Assembly: GCF_014645835.1 (NCBI RefSeq)
Contig: NZ_BMMM01000011.1
Location: forward strand, 62,001-126,000
DNA: 64,000 nucleotides
Source of the DNA: Streptomyces albiflavescens
Lineage (GTDB): Bacteria > Actinomycetota > Actinomycetes > Streptomycetales > Streptomycetaceae
Direction: 5' to 3'
Positions 40,565 to 48,738 of this stretch are shown one piece after another. The position numbers were made by a program, and so were the translations under genes. The stretch's first letter is position 1, and each line of letters starts with the position of its first letter. Below the pieces are notes generated by a model. The model was given only the letters and a program-made list of their open reading frames with translations. It was not told the DNA's origin and did not search any database.

Positions 40565-43549
40565 TCAGCCGGACGGCGTCGTTTCGGGCTCGATCAGACC
40601 CTCGCGGTAGGCGATGGCCACCGCCTCCGTGCGGCTGGCGGCGCTGAGCTTGGCGAGGATGTTGGAGACGTGGACGCTGGCCGTCTTGCCGCTGATGAAC
40701 AGCTCCTCGCCGATCTGGCGGTTGGTGCGCCCGCGCGCGAGCAGGCGCAGGACGTCGCTCTCGCGGGCTGTCAGTGTGGCGATGCGGTCCTCGGCGGACG
40801 GTGACTCGGCGAGGCGGCCGCGACGGATGAGGGCGTCCAGGTCCTCCCGCAGCGGTACGGCACCGAGGCGGACGGCCGTGTCGCGGGCCGCGCGCGCGTG
40901 CTCGGCGGCCTCCTCGCGGCGATCGGCGCTCAACAGGGCTTCCGCGAGCCGCCGCTCGCAGCGGGCCAGCTCGTAGGGATCGCCGTAGCCGAACGCGGTG
41001 ACGGCCTCCTCCCAGGCGGTGGCGTCCGGCCCGGTGCGGGCGCGGATCCACTCCGCCTCGGCGCGGGCGAGCCAGGCCCGGCCCTCGGGGCCCTGCTCGG
41101 TGCCGTCCTCGCCCCTGGCCGCCGTCGTCCTGGCCAGCTCCACCAGCTCGGTCGCGGTGTCCGTCCAACGGCGGGCCCCCGCCGCATCACCGGACAGACG
41201 CGACTCCTCGGCCGCGTCCGCGACCGCGGCCAGGGCCAGCGCCGCCAGCCGTACACCGACGTCGGGCCGTTCGGCGCCCGAGACGTCGGTAAGGGTCTCG
41301 ACCGAGCTGTGTACCCGCTCGACGGCCGCCTCCGGGTCGCCTCGCAGCGCCGCGGTATCGGTCAGGACGATGCTCGCGACGAGGGTCGCCATCCAGTCGA
41401 AGGGCCCGTCGAGCAGAGCGCGGGCCCCTCCGGCGGCCGTCTTGTGATCGCCGCGCGCCACGGCGACGTAGAGCGCGGGACCGGTCGCGAACTCGCCGGC
41501 CGCGGGCAGCCGTTCGGCATCCGCGGCGGCCGCTCGCGCGCACTCGTCCCAGCGGCCCAGCGTGTAGAGCACCAGGGACTGGAGGTAGCGCAGCTCCAGT
41601 GCGTACGGCGAGGTGAGGAGACCGGCGCGGCGGGCGCGGTCCAGGCCGTGGGTGAGCGAGGTCAGACACTCGTCGAGGTCGCCGGATTCGTAACACCCGA
41701 TGGCGAGGTTGTAGAGCGCGCGCATCTCGACCGGGATGTTGCCGGCGCTCCGGGCCAGCTCGCGGGCCTGCCGGAGCCGGTCGCGTCCCTCCGGCGTACG
41801 CCGGTTGTGCGCCTCCAGACCGACCAGGGAGATCATCAAATCGGCCTGGGCGTCGGCGAGTTCGAGCTTCTCGGCGGTGCGCATCGCCTGGCGGGCGACC
41901 CGCTCGGCGTCCTCGTCGTGCCCCACGTACCGTGCCGCTATGACGTGTGTCGCCGCCGCCCACACCCAGGTGGACGACGGAGGCTCGGCGGGGATCATGG
42001 CGAGCGCCTCGCTGCTGTACGTGAACGCGGCCTTCAGGTTGTCGATGCGTATCAGGTTGCCCGCGAGTGTGTAGCGGACGCGGGCGGCGAGTTCGGAGTC
42101 GGCGTCCGAGCCGGCTCTGGCGAGTGCGGCGCGGGTGAGGTGGACCGCCCGGTGGGCCTCGCCCGCGCGTGCGGCGGCGGCGGAGGCGCGCAGCGTGAGG
42201 GTCACCGAGTCGCCGTCCTGGGGGCGGGCGGCGGCGTCCACCGTGGTCCACAGTTCGAGTGCGGTTTCCAGATGGTGCAGCTCTTCCGCCGGCGCGCCGA
42301 CTCGCTGGGCGTGGTCGGCGGCTTCGAGTGAGGCCGTGAGCGCGTCGGCGAGGTCATGACTCTCGCGTGAGTGGTGGGCCCGCTCCGCCGCGCTCTCCGC
42401 CGAACGGCCGTGCCCCGCAAGCAGTTTGGCGAACGCGCCGTGCAGCCGGACACGCTCGCCGGGCAGCAGATCGGCGTACACGGCCTCGCGGGTGAGGGCG
42501 TGCCGGAACGAGTACGTGGCGTCCTCGCCGGGGACCAGCAGCTGCCGGCCGACGGCCTCGCGCAGCGCCGACTCCAGCTCGTCCTGCGGCAGTTGTACGG
42601 CGTCCCGCAGCAGGGTGTGCTCGACACGGCGCCCGGCGACGGCGGCCGTGCGCAGGACCTGCTGAGCGGTCTCGGAGAGCTGCTCGATGCGGATGAGGAG
42701 TACGTCGGCCAGCCCGCTCGGCATGGCGGGCGACGCCGGGTCGAAGTCCCCCGGCAGGGCGGCGAGCAGCTCCTCCGCGTAGAACGCGTTGCCCTCGGCC
42801 CGGTCGACGATTCGGCGGACCGTGGTGTCCGACAGGGGGTCCGTCCGCAGCGCCCGGACGAGACGGGCCACTTCGGCGTCGGCCATCGGCCGCAGCTCCA
42901 CGCGGTCGACGGCGGGCAGCCGGATCAGCTCGGCGAGCAGGGGGCGAAGGGGATGGCGGCGGTGCAGGTCGTCCGCGCGGTACGAGGCGAAGACCGCCAG
43001 GCGGTGGGCGGGGGCGCCGGGCCTCGGGCGCTGGAGGAGCCCGCGGCTGAGCAGGAAGCGGAGGAGGTCCCGGGAGGACTGGTCCGCCCAGTGCAGGTCT
43101 TCGAGGACGAGGAGGAGCGGGGCGATGTCGGCGAGGTCGGCGAGGAGCCCGGCCAGGCCCTCGAAGAGCTGCAGGCGGCTGCCGGGGTCGGGCGCGCTGT
43201 CGGTGCCGGATCCGGTGCTCAGCAGGCGGTCCACCGCCGGGTGTGCCGCGAAGGCGGGGGCGAACCTGTCGTCCGCGGCCAGTGCACCGAGGATCTCCGT
43301 GAACGGCAGGTACGGCAGGCCCACGTCGCCGAGGTCCACGCAGTGGCCGGTGAGGACGGCCATGCCGGTGGCCGCGGCGTGCGTCGCGGCTTCCGTCAGC
43401 GTGCGGGTCTTGCCGACGCCGGCGTCGCCCGCCACCAGTACGGCGCGGGGGTCGCCGTGCTTCGCCCGCTCCAGCACGCCGGTGAGCCGGGCGAGTTCGT
43501 CCTCCCGGCCGATGAACGGCGTACCGAATGTCTGTGCCACGGGGACCAT
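40565..43549 (-). CDS. LuxR-family AAA-ATPase transcriptional regulator (second copy)
   Basis: A 994-residue LAL/MalT-like regulator. Walker A is AVLVAGDAGVGKTRTLTEA and Walker B LLLVLEDLHWADQSS, in an ATPase of about 180 residues. AAA lid and TPR-like repeats fill ~380-900. The C-terminal LuxR HTH reads LTARESDVLRLLARGRTNRQ with SGKTASVHVSNILAKL. It shares layout and motifs (LEDLHWAD, KTASVHVSNILAKL) with the protein at 24736-27819, so the two are distant paralogues. Start ATG 43549 (MVPVAQ); GTG 43540 is also possible. It converges on serA and lies downstream of an efflux-pump gene. Target unknown. Confidence 0.88.
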   Translation of the reverse strand: MVPVAQTFGTPFIGREDELARLTGVLERAKHGDPRAVLVAGDAGVGKTRTLTEAATHAAATGMAVLTGHCVDLGDVGLPYLPFTEILGALAADDRFAPAFAAHPAVDRLLSTGSGTDSAPDPGSRLQLFEGLAGLLADLADIAPLLLVLEDLHWADQSSRDLLRFLLSRGLLQRPRPGAPAHRLAVFASYRADDLHRRHPLRPLLAELIRLPAVDRVELRPMADAEVARLVRALRTDPLSDTTVRRIVDRAEGNAFYAEELLAALPGDFDPASPAMPSGLADVLLIRIEQLSETAQQVLRTAAVAGRRVEHTLLRDAVQLPQDELESALREAVGRQLLVPGEDATYSFRHALTREAVYADLLPGERVRLHGAFAKLLAGHGRSAESAAERAHHSRESHDLADALTASLEAADHAQRVGAPAEELHHLETALELWTTVDAAARPQDGDSVTLTLRASAAAARAGEAHRAVHLTRAALARAGSDADSELAARVRYTLAGNLIRIDNLKAAFTYSSEALAMIPAEPPSSTWVWAAATHVIAARYVGHDEDAERVARQAMRTAEKLELADAQADLMISLVGLEAHNRRTPEGRDRLRQARELARSAGNIPVEMRALYNLAIGCYESGDLDECLTSLTHGLDRARRAGLLTSPYALELRYLQSLVLYTLGRWDECARAAAADAERLPAAGEFATGPALYVAVARGDHKTAAGGARALLDGPFDWMATLVASIVLTDTAALRGDPEAAVERVHSSVETLTDVSGAERPDVGVRLAALALAAVADAAEESRLSGDAAGARRWTDTATELVELARTTAARGEDGTEQGPEGRAWLARAEAEWIRARTGPDATAWEEAVTAFGYGDPYELARCERRLAEALLSADRREEAAEHARAARDTAVRLGAVPLREDLDALIRRGRLAESPSAEDRIATLTARESDVLRLLARGRTNRQIGEELFISGKTASVHVSNILAKLSAASRTEAVAIAYREGLIEPETTPSG

Positions 43550-43661
43550 CCTGGCACGCCGCACTGACACCCGTACGGTCGCTCGGTGCGGCCCACCGAA
43601 CGGGTTTCGCCCGAAACGCCGGACGGGCCGGGAAACCCCGGCCCGTCTCAGATGGGCATCC

Positions 43662-45224
43662 TCAGGCAACCGACTCCGCGGCCTCGGCCCGGTCCTCTCG
43701 TACGTGGACCTTCCGCAGCGTCGCCGTGGCGAGCACCGCCGCTCCCAGCAGCAGGACCGCACCCGCGATCGCCGCGGCCTGCATCCCACTGGTGAAGGCC
43801 TCCCGCGCGGCCGTCGTCAGGGCCTGCCCCGCGTCGCCCGGCAGTTGCCGGGCCACGGCCAGCGCGCCGCCCAGGGTCTCGTGGGCCGGGGCCGGAGCAC
43901 CGGCCGGGATCTCGTGGCGGTAGACCGCCGTGCCGATGGAGCCGAGGACGGCCATGCCCAGCGCGCCGCCGAACTCCGCGCCGGTCTCCAGGAGGGAGGA
44001 GGCGGCGCCCGCGTTGCCGACGGGGACGGTGCCGAGGGCCAGGTCCATCATCTGCGACATCACGGTGACGATCCCGGCGGCGAGGACACCGGCACCGGCG
44101 AGGACGAGCCACATCGAGTCGGTACCGGCGAGCGTCAGCAGCCCGTAGCCGCAGGCGGCGGTGACGAAGCCGCCGGAGACGACGTGGGCGCGGTGCACAC
44201 CCTTCTGGACGAGCTGCGCGGCGACCGGGGCCGCGACGCCGACCAGGACCGTGGGGAGCAACGCCCACAGCGCGGCCTCCATGGAGCTCTTGCCGAGCAC
44301 GGACTGCAGGTACTGGGTGGTGAAGTACGCCGAACCCATCATCCCGAAGGAGGAGATCAGGTTGAGGACGACGGCCGGCGCGAAGCCGCGGCCGCGGAAC
44401 AGGGCCGGGGAGATCAGCGGGGACGTCGCGGTGCGCTGGCGGTGGACGAACAGCGCCGTGAAGACCAGACCGACGAGGACCGAGACGACGTACTCGAACT
44501 TCCAGCCCTCGGACGGTATTTCCTTGATGCCGTAGATGACGGGCAGGACCGCCGCCATCGACAGCGGCACGCTGAGCAGGTCGAAGCGGCCGGGCTCCGG
44601 GTTCTTGGACTCCGGGAGCATGATCGGGCCGAGGACCAGCAGCAGCACCATCGCGGGCAGGTTGACCAGGAAGACCGAGCCCCACCAGAAGTACTCGACG
44701 AGAACACCGCTCATCACCGAACCGAGCGCGACGCCGCCGGTCATGACGCCGGACCAGATCCCGATCGCCTTCGCGCGCTGGGCGGAGTCCGTGAACATCG
44801 TGCGGATGATCGCCATCGTCGACGGCATCAGGGTCGCGCCGCCGATCCCGAGGAGCGCGCGGGCGGCGATCAGGGTCTCGGGGCTGTTGGCGTACGCGGC
44901 GATCACCGAGGCCGTGCCGAAGGCGGCGGCGCCGAAGAGGAGGAGCTTGCGGCGACCGATGCGGTCGCCGAGCGAGCCCATCGTCATCAGCAGCCCGGCG
45001 AGCACGAACGCGTAGATGTCGAAGATCCACAGCTGCTGGGTGCCGCTGGGCTCCAGGTCCGCGCTGATCGAGGGGATCGCGAAGTAGAGGACCGATACGT
45101 CCATCGAGACCAGGAGCAGCGGAAGCATCAGAACGCCGAGGGCGGTCCATTCGCGGCGGCCGGCGAGGGCGGCGGGGCCACCCGGGGTGCCGGGTGCGGG
45201 AGTTGTGCTCGTCGAGTTCGTCAT
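43662..45224 (-). CDS. DHA2-family (QacA/EmrB) drug efflux MFS transporter
   Basis: A 520-residue, 14-helix proton-drug antiporter. Motif A is visible as GSLGDRIGRRKLLLFG. Motif C follows the form of this family, with GVALGSVMSGVLVEYFWWG and FLVNLPAM. The first helix contains LLVSMDVSVLYFAIPSI, the usual LD(x)TVVNVALP position. The start ATG at 45224 lacks a clear ribosome site; GTG 45242 lies inside the operator. It is divergent from a TetR gene across a perfect 13-bp inverted repeat, so it is probably repressed by that protein and induced by a toxic compound or antibiotic. Confidence 0.92.
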   Translation of the reverse strand: MTNSTSTTPAPGTPGGPAALAGRREWTALGVLMLPLLLVSMDVSVLYFAIPSISADLEPSGTQQLWIFDIYAFVLAGLLMTMGSLGDRIGRRKLLLFGAAAFGTASVIAAYANSPETLIAARALLGIGGATLMPSTMAIIRTMFTDSAQRAKAIGIWSGVMTGGVALGSVMSGVLVEYFWWGSVFLVNLPAMVLLLVLGPIMLPESKNPEPGRFDLLSVPLSMAAVLPVIYGIKEIPSEGWKFEYVVSVLVGLVFTALFVHRQRTATSPLISPALFRGRGFAPAVVLNLISSFGMMGSAYFTTQYLQSVLGKSSMEAALWALLPTVLVGVAAPVAAQLVQKGVHRAHVVSGGFVTAACGYGLLTLAGTDSMWLVLAGAGVLAAGIVTVMSQMMDLALGTVPVGNAGAASSLLETGAEFGGALGMAVLGSIGTAVYRHEIPAGAPAPAHETLGGALAVARQLPGDAGQALTTAAREAFTSGMQAAAIAGAVLLLGAAVLATATLRKVHVREDRAEAAESVA

Positions 45225-45241
45225 GGCAGCGACTGTACGCA

Positions 45242-45300
45242 CGTCTTAAACGCTTGTCTAGTACGAGCGTTTAAGACGCATGTTTTGAACGTTGGTATAG
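45242..45300. promoter_or_regulatory. TetR operator between efflux gene and its regulator
   Basis: CGTCTTAAACGCT (45242-45254) and AGCGTTTAAGACG (45266-45278) are a perfect 13-bp inverted repeat. A partly matching direct copy of the left half (GTTTTGAACGTTGGTATAG, 45282-45300, 14 of 19 matching) follows. The site overlaps the probable promoters of both divergent genes. This is a typical TetR operator layout; binding is inferred. Confidence 0.75.
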
Positions 45301-45334
45301 GACGACTGTATGGATCGGGGGTACGCTGGTCCGC

Positions 45335-45958
45335 ATGGGACACCGTGAGGATCTGCTCGAAGGCGCCAAGCGCTGCCTGCTGGAGAAGGGGTTCGTGCGC
45401 ACGACGGCGCGCGACATCGTCAAGGAGTCGGGGACGAACCTGGCGTCCATCGGCTACCACTACGGCTCGAAGGACGCGCTGCTGACGCAGGCCTTCGTGG
45501 AACTGATTCAGGAGTGGGGCGAGAAGTTCGACCCGGCTTCGGCGCGCGAAGCCGAGCCCGGAGGCTCCGTCGAGCGGTTCCACAGCGTGTGGGCGCGGAT
45601 GCTCGAGTCCTTCGAGGACTTCAGGCCCTTGTGGGGGGCCAGCATGGAGATCGCCACGCAGGGCGACCGGGTGCCGCAGCTGCGGGACTTGATGGCGAAG
45701 GCGCAGATCGAGGGCCGGTCCGGGCTCGTCGCGATGATGACGGGCCTGGACGAGGAGACGCTCGACGAGCGGACCGTGCAGTCGCTCGGCGGCTTCTACC
45801 AGGCGCTGCTCAACGGCCTGATGGTGCAGTGGCTCTTCGACCCGGCGAGCGCGTCCACGGCGGACGACCTCACGGAGGGGTTGCGGCGGGTGATCGACGC
45901 GGCCGCTGCCGCGGAGGCGAAGGGCCGGGGCGAGGGCCAGGATGAGGGCCAGGGCTGA
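45335..45958 (+). CDS. TetR-family regulator of the divergent efflux pump
   Basis: A 207-residue repressor. The HTH occupies residues 2-48: REDLLEGAKRCLLEKGFVRT, then ARDIVKESGTNLASIGYHYG. The family tail YGSKDALLTQAFVELIQEWG follows. The ligand domain contains a TetR_C-like VQSLGGFYQALLNGLMVQWLFDP. The tail is Ala/Gly/Glu-rich. ATG at 45335. Divergent from the DHA2 transporter with a 110-bp gap containing a perfect palindrome, so it most likely represses the pump and itself. Confidence 0.9.
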   Translation: MGHREDLLEGAKRCLLEKGFVRTTARDIVKESGTNLASIGYHYGSKDALLTQAFVELIQEWGEKFDPASAREAEPGGSVERFHSVWARMLESFEDFRPLWGASMEIATQGDRVPQLRDLMAKAQIEGRSGLVAMMTGLDEETLDERTVQSLGGFYQALLNGLMVQWLFDPASASTADDLTEGLRRVIDAAAAAEAKGRGEGQDEGQG

Positions 45959-46042
45959 GGCGTCGGGCCGGACGGGTCGAGTGCCGGGACCGGTCGGCAA
46001 GGGCCGGCAGCCGTGGTGCGGTCATTCGTTTCGGCGTGCTCG

Positions 46043-47209
46043 TCAGTCCTTCTTCGTGGCGCTCGTCCGCCGGTCCCGCATCGCCGGGATCACCGCCACC
46101 AGCATCAGTACGGCGGTGACGGCGAACGCCGGCGCATAGCCCGTCCGTCCGGCCAGCGCGCCGAAGCCGACCGCGCCGACGCCCATGCCGCCGTCGTACG
46201 CGAGGTTCCACAGCGCGCTGACGGTGCCGTAGCCGGAAGCGGGGACCCTCGCGTACATCAGGGTCAGCGTGGCGTTCTGGGCGATGCCGAAGCCGATGCC
46301 GAAGACGGTCACTCCGGCGAGGACGGCGACCGGACTGGCGGTCAGCGCCGTGATCAGCATGCCGGAGGAGGACAGGGCCAGGCTGGGCAGCACGAGTCGC
46401 GCCGGGTCGTGGCGGTCGCCGTACCGGCCGGCCAGCCAGCGGGCGGCGGTCGACGCGGCGGGCTGGATGAAGAGGGCCGCCGCGACGACGCCGGTGTAGG
46501 CGGCGGGGACGGCGAGCGGCAGGAACGTGACGATGACCCCGGTCGCGAGGGCGGTGGTCGCGAAGACGACGGCGGGGCGGGTCAGGGCGGCGGTCCGCAG
46601 TCCGGCCACCATGCCCACCGGCTTTTCGGTCGTCGACTCCCGGTCCGGCAGGCCGGGTACGGAGGCGATCGCGGCCAGCGCGGCCACGCCCGCGGTCACC
46701 GCGACGGCGGTACAGCCCACGTGCGCGGCGAGCCACACACCCAGCGGCAGGGCGATCAGGGACGGTACGCCGGAGACGACGCCCACCAGTGCCAGGCCCT
46801 CGCCCCGGCGCCCGGCGGGAATGAGCGACGCGGTGAGCGCGCCGCCCGCCACGAGCGTGAGCGCGAAGCCCAGGCCGCGGACCAGGCAGATGGCCACGAT
46901 CCATGCCATGTCGCGGGAGGCGGTCAGGGCGAGCGCGGGTGCGCCGAGCAGGGCGAGGCCCGCGATCAGCGCGACACGGTATCCGTAGCGCGCCACGAGG
47001 CGTGGAGCGGCCAGTTCGCCGAGGACCGTGGCGAGCATCAGGGCACCCGTGGCAAGGCCCGCGCCCGACGCCGTCGCGTAGCGGGGGACGACCGACAGGA
47101 GCAGGAAGAAGCTCACCGAGGCGCCGACCATGCTCACGAAGCGGAGCATCAAGGGGCGGGTGAGGAGCGGGGGTTGGGCCGTCGGCGGCGTCATCGCGGC
47201 AGTCGTCAT
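46043..47209 (-). CDS. MFS transporter, 12-helix
   Basis: A 388-residue membrane transporter. Helices alternate regularly, e.g. RFVSMVGASVSFFLLLSVVP, LATGALMLATVLGELAAPRL, ALIAGLALLGAPALAL, GLALVGVVSGVPSLIALPLG. The cytoplasmic loop after helix 2 has PRLVARYGYRVAL, a weak form of motif A. The sugar/drug efflux subfamily is likely (YcaD/PbuE-like), but the substrate is unknown. ATG at 47209 has no obvious ribosome site; only 47 bp separate it from the divergent MocR-type gene, so leaderless transcription is possible. It is the probable target of that regulator. Confidence 0.85.
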   Translation of the reverse strand: MTTAAMTPPTAQPPLLTRPLMLRFVSMVGASVSFFLLLSVVPRYATASGAGLATGALMLATVLGELAAPRLVARYGYRVALIAGLALLGAPALALTASRDMAWIVAICLVRGLGFALTLVAGGALTASLIPAGRRGEGLALVGVVSGVPSLIALPLGVWLAAHVGCTAVAVTAGVAALAAIASVPGLPDRESTTEKPVGMVAGLRTAALTRPAVVFATTALATGVIVTFLPLAVPAAYTGVVAAALFIQPAASTAARWLAGRYGDRHDPARLVLPSLALSSSGMLITALTASPVAVLAGVTVFGIGFGIAQNATLTLMYARVPASGYGTVSALWNLAYDGGMGVGAVGFGALAGRTGYAPAFAVTAVLMLVAVIPAMRDRRTSATKKD

Positions 47210-47256
47210 GGGAACGACGTTAGGTTGTGGCCGGACCGCCGGTAAGCTCCAATTCC

Positions 47257-48669
47257 ATGCCGCCGCAGTGGGCCGGTTTGTCGCCCGAGCTGCTCCTGTC
47301 CGTCGACCGGGGCAGCGGTGAGCAGCTGCGCGCGCAGCTGGAACGGCAGGTGCGCGACGCGATCCGCACCGGTCGGCTGGTCGCCGGTGAACGCCTTCCG
47401 TCCTCCCGCGAACTCGCCCGCGCGCTAGGCCTGTCGAGGGGCCTGGTCCAGGACTGCTACGTCCAACTCCAGGCAGAGGGCTACCTCGTGACGCGTGTCG
47501 GCTCCGCCACGCGGGTCGCGGCGGGCGCCCATGTTCCTCCCGCGCCCGCCTCCGCCCACCCGGCGGCCCCGCGCCTGATCGCCGACTTCCGGCACGGCGT
47601 ACCGGACTTGGGCAGCTTCCCGCTCGCCGACTGGCTCTGGGCGATGCGCGAGGCGGGCCGCGCCATGCCGACGGCCGGCCTCGACTACGGGGATCCACGC
47701 GGAAGTTCGGCCCTGCGCGAGGTCATGGCCGGATATCTGCGCCGGGTGCGCGCCGCCGCTGCCGACCCCGAGCGGATCGTGGTCTGCTCCGGTTACGCGC
47801 AGGGCCTCGGACTGGCCCTGCGCAGCCTGGCCGGGGCCGGCGTGCGGGTCGTGGCGTACGAGGACCCGGGCGCGCCGGCCTCCGCGACGGCCGCCGCGGA
47901 GGCCGCGGGCCTGACGGCGGTGCCCGTAACGGTCGACGACGACGGCATCGACGTACGAGCGCTCGACGCGACCGGGGCACGGGCCGTCGTCGTCACCCCC
48001 GCGCACCAGTGGCCCACCGGGGTCGTCCTCGCGCCCGCGCGGCGGCTCGCCCTCATCGAGTGGGCCATGCGGCGGGACGCGTACGTCATCGAGGACGACT
48101 ACGACGCCGAGTTCCGTTACGACCGGGAGCCCGTGGGCGCGCTGCAGGGGCTCGCCGCGGACCGGGTGATCTCCATCGGCACCGTCAGCAAGTCCCTCGC
48201 CCCGGCGCTGCGCATCGGCTGGCTGCTCTGCCCGCCCGCGCTCACCGGCCCCGTCACGGAGGCCAAGCGGCTCACCGACCGCGGCTCCCCGACCCTCGAC
48301 CAACTCGCTCTCGCCAAGCTGATCGAGTCCGGCCGCCACGACCGCCATCTGCGCCGTATGCGCACCCTCTACGCGACCCGGCGTACCGCCCTTGTCTCCG
48401 CCCTTGCCGCGCACGCCCCCGAGGTCCGGCTCACCGGCCTCGCCGCGGGGTTCCACGCCGTCGCGCACCTCGCCGCTCCCGCCGACGAGAGGGCCCTCGT
48501 GATCGCGGCGCGGGAACGGTCCGTCGGGCTGTACGGCATGAGCCCGTGCCGCTCCACGCACGCGACCACGCCGGTTCAACTGGTACTGGGTTTCGGGGAT
48601 GTGGGGGAGCGGGCGATCACGGAGGGCATCGCGGCGGTCGGCGACCTGCTCGCAGGGCCCTGTTCCTAG
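47257..48669 (+). CDS. MocR-type (GntR HTH + aminotransferase) regulator
   Basis: A 470-residue chimeric regulator. Residues ~15-90 form a GntR winged helix (LRAQLERQVRDAIRTGRLVA, then RLPSSRELARALGLSRGLVQ). Residues ~125-465 have the fold of class I aminotransferases with the PLP-lysine in ISIGTVSKSLAPALRIGWLL and the Asp/Tyr in YVIEDDYDAEFRYDREP. Such proteins use PLP as a ligand to sense vitamin B6, GABA or related amines. Start ATG 47257. The divergent MFS gene is its likely target, perhaps an exporter of the sensed amine. Confidence 0.9.
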   Translation: MPPQWAGLSPELLLSVDRGSGEQLRAQLERQVRDAIRTGRLVAGERLPSSRELARALGLSRGLVQDCYVQLQAEGYLVTRVGSATRVAAGAHVPPAPASAHPAAPRLIADFRHGVPDLGSFPLADWLWAMREAGRAMPTAGLDYGDPRGSSALREVMAGYLRRVRAAAADPERIVVCSGYAQGLGLALRSLAGAGVRVVAYEDPGAPASATAAAEAAGLTAVPVTVDDDGIDVRALDATGARAVVVTPAHQWPTGVVLAPARRLALIEWAMRRDAYVIEDDYDAEFRYDREPVGALQGLAADRVISIGTVSKSLAPALRIGWLLCPPALTGPVTEAKRLTDRGSPTLDQLALAKLIESGRHDRHLRRMRTLYATRRTALVSALAAHAPEVRLTGLAAGFHAVAHLAAPADERALVIAARERSVGLYGMSPCRSTHATTPVQLVLGFGDVGERAITEGIAAVGDLLAGPCS

Positions 48670-48738
48670 AGACGGCCCCCTCCCCGGAGACACTCCCTGT
48701 CGCTGGACGGCCTCAGAGCCCGTTCGGCGGATCGGGCC

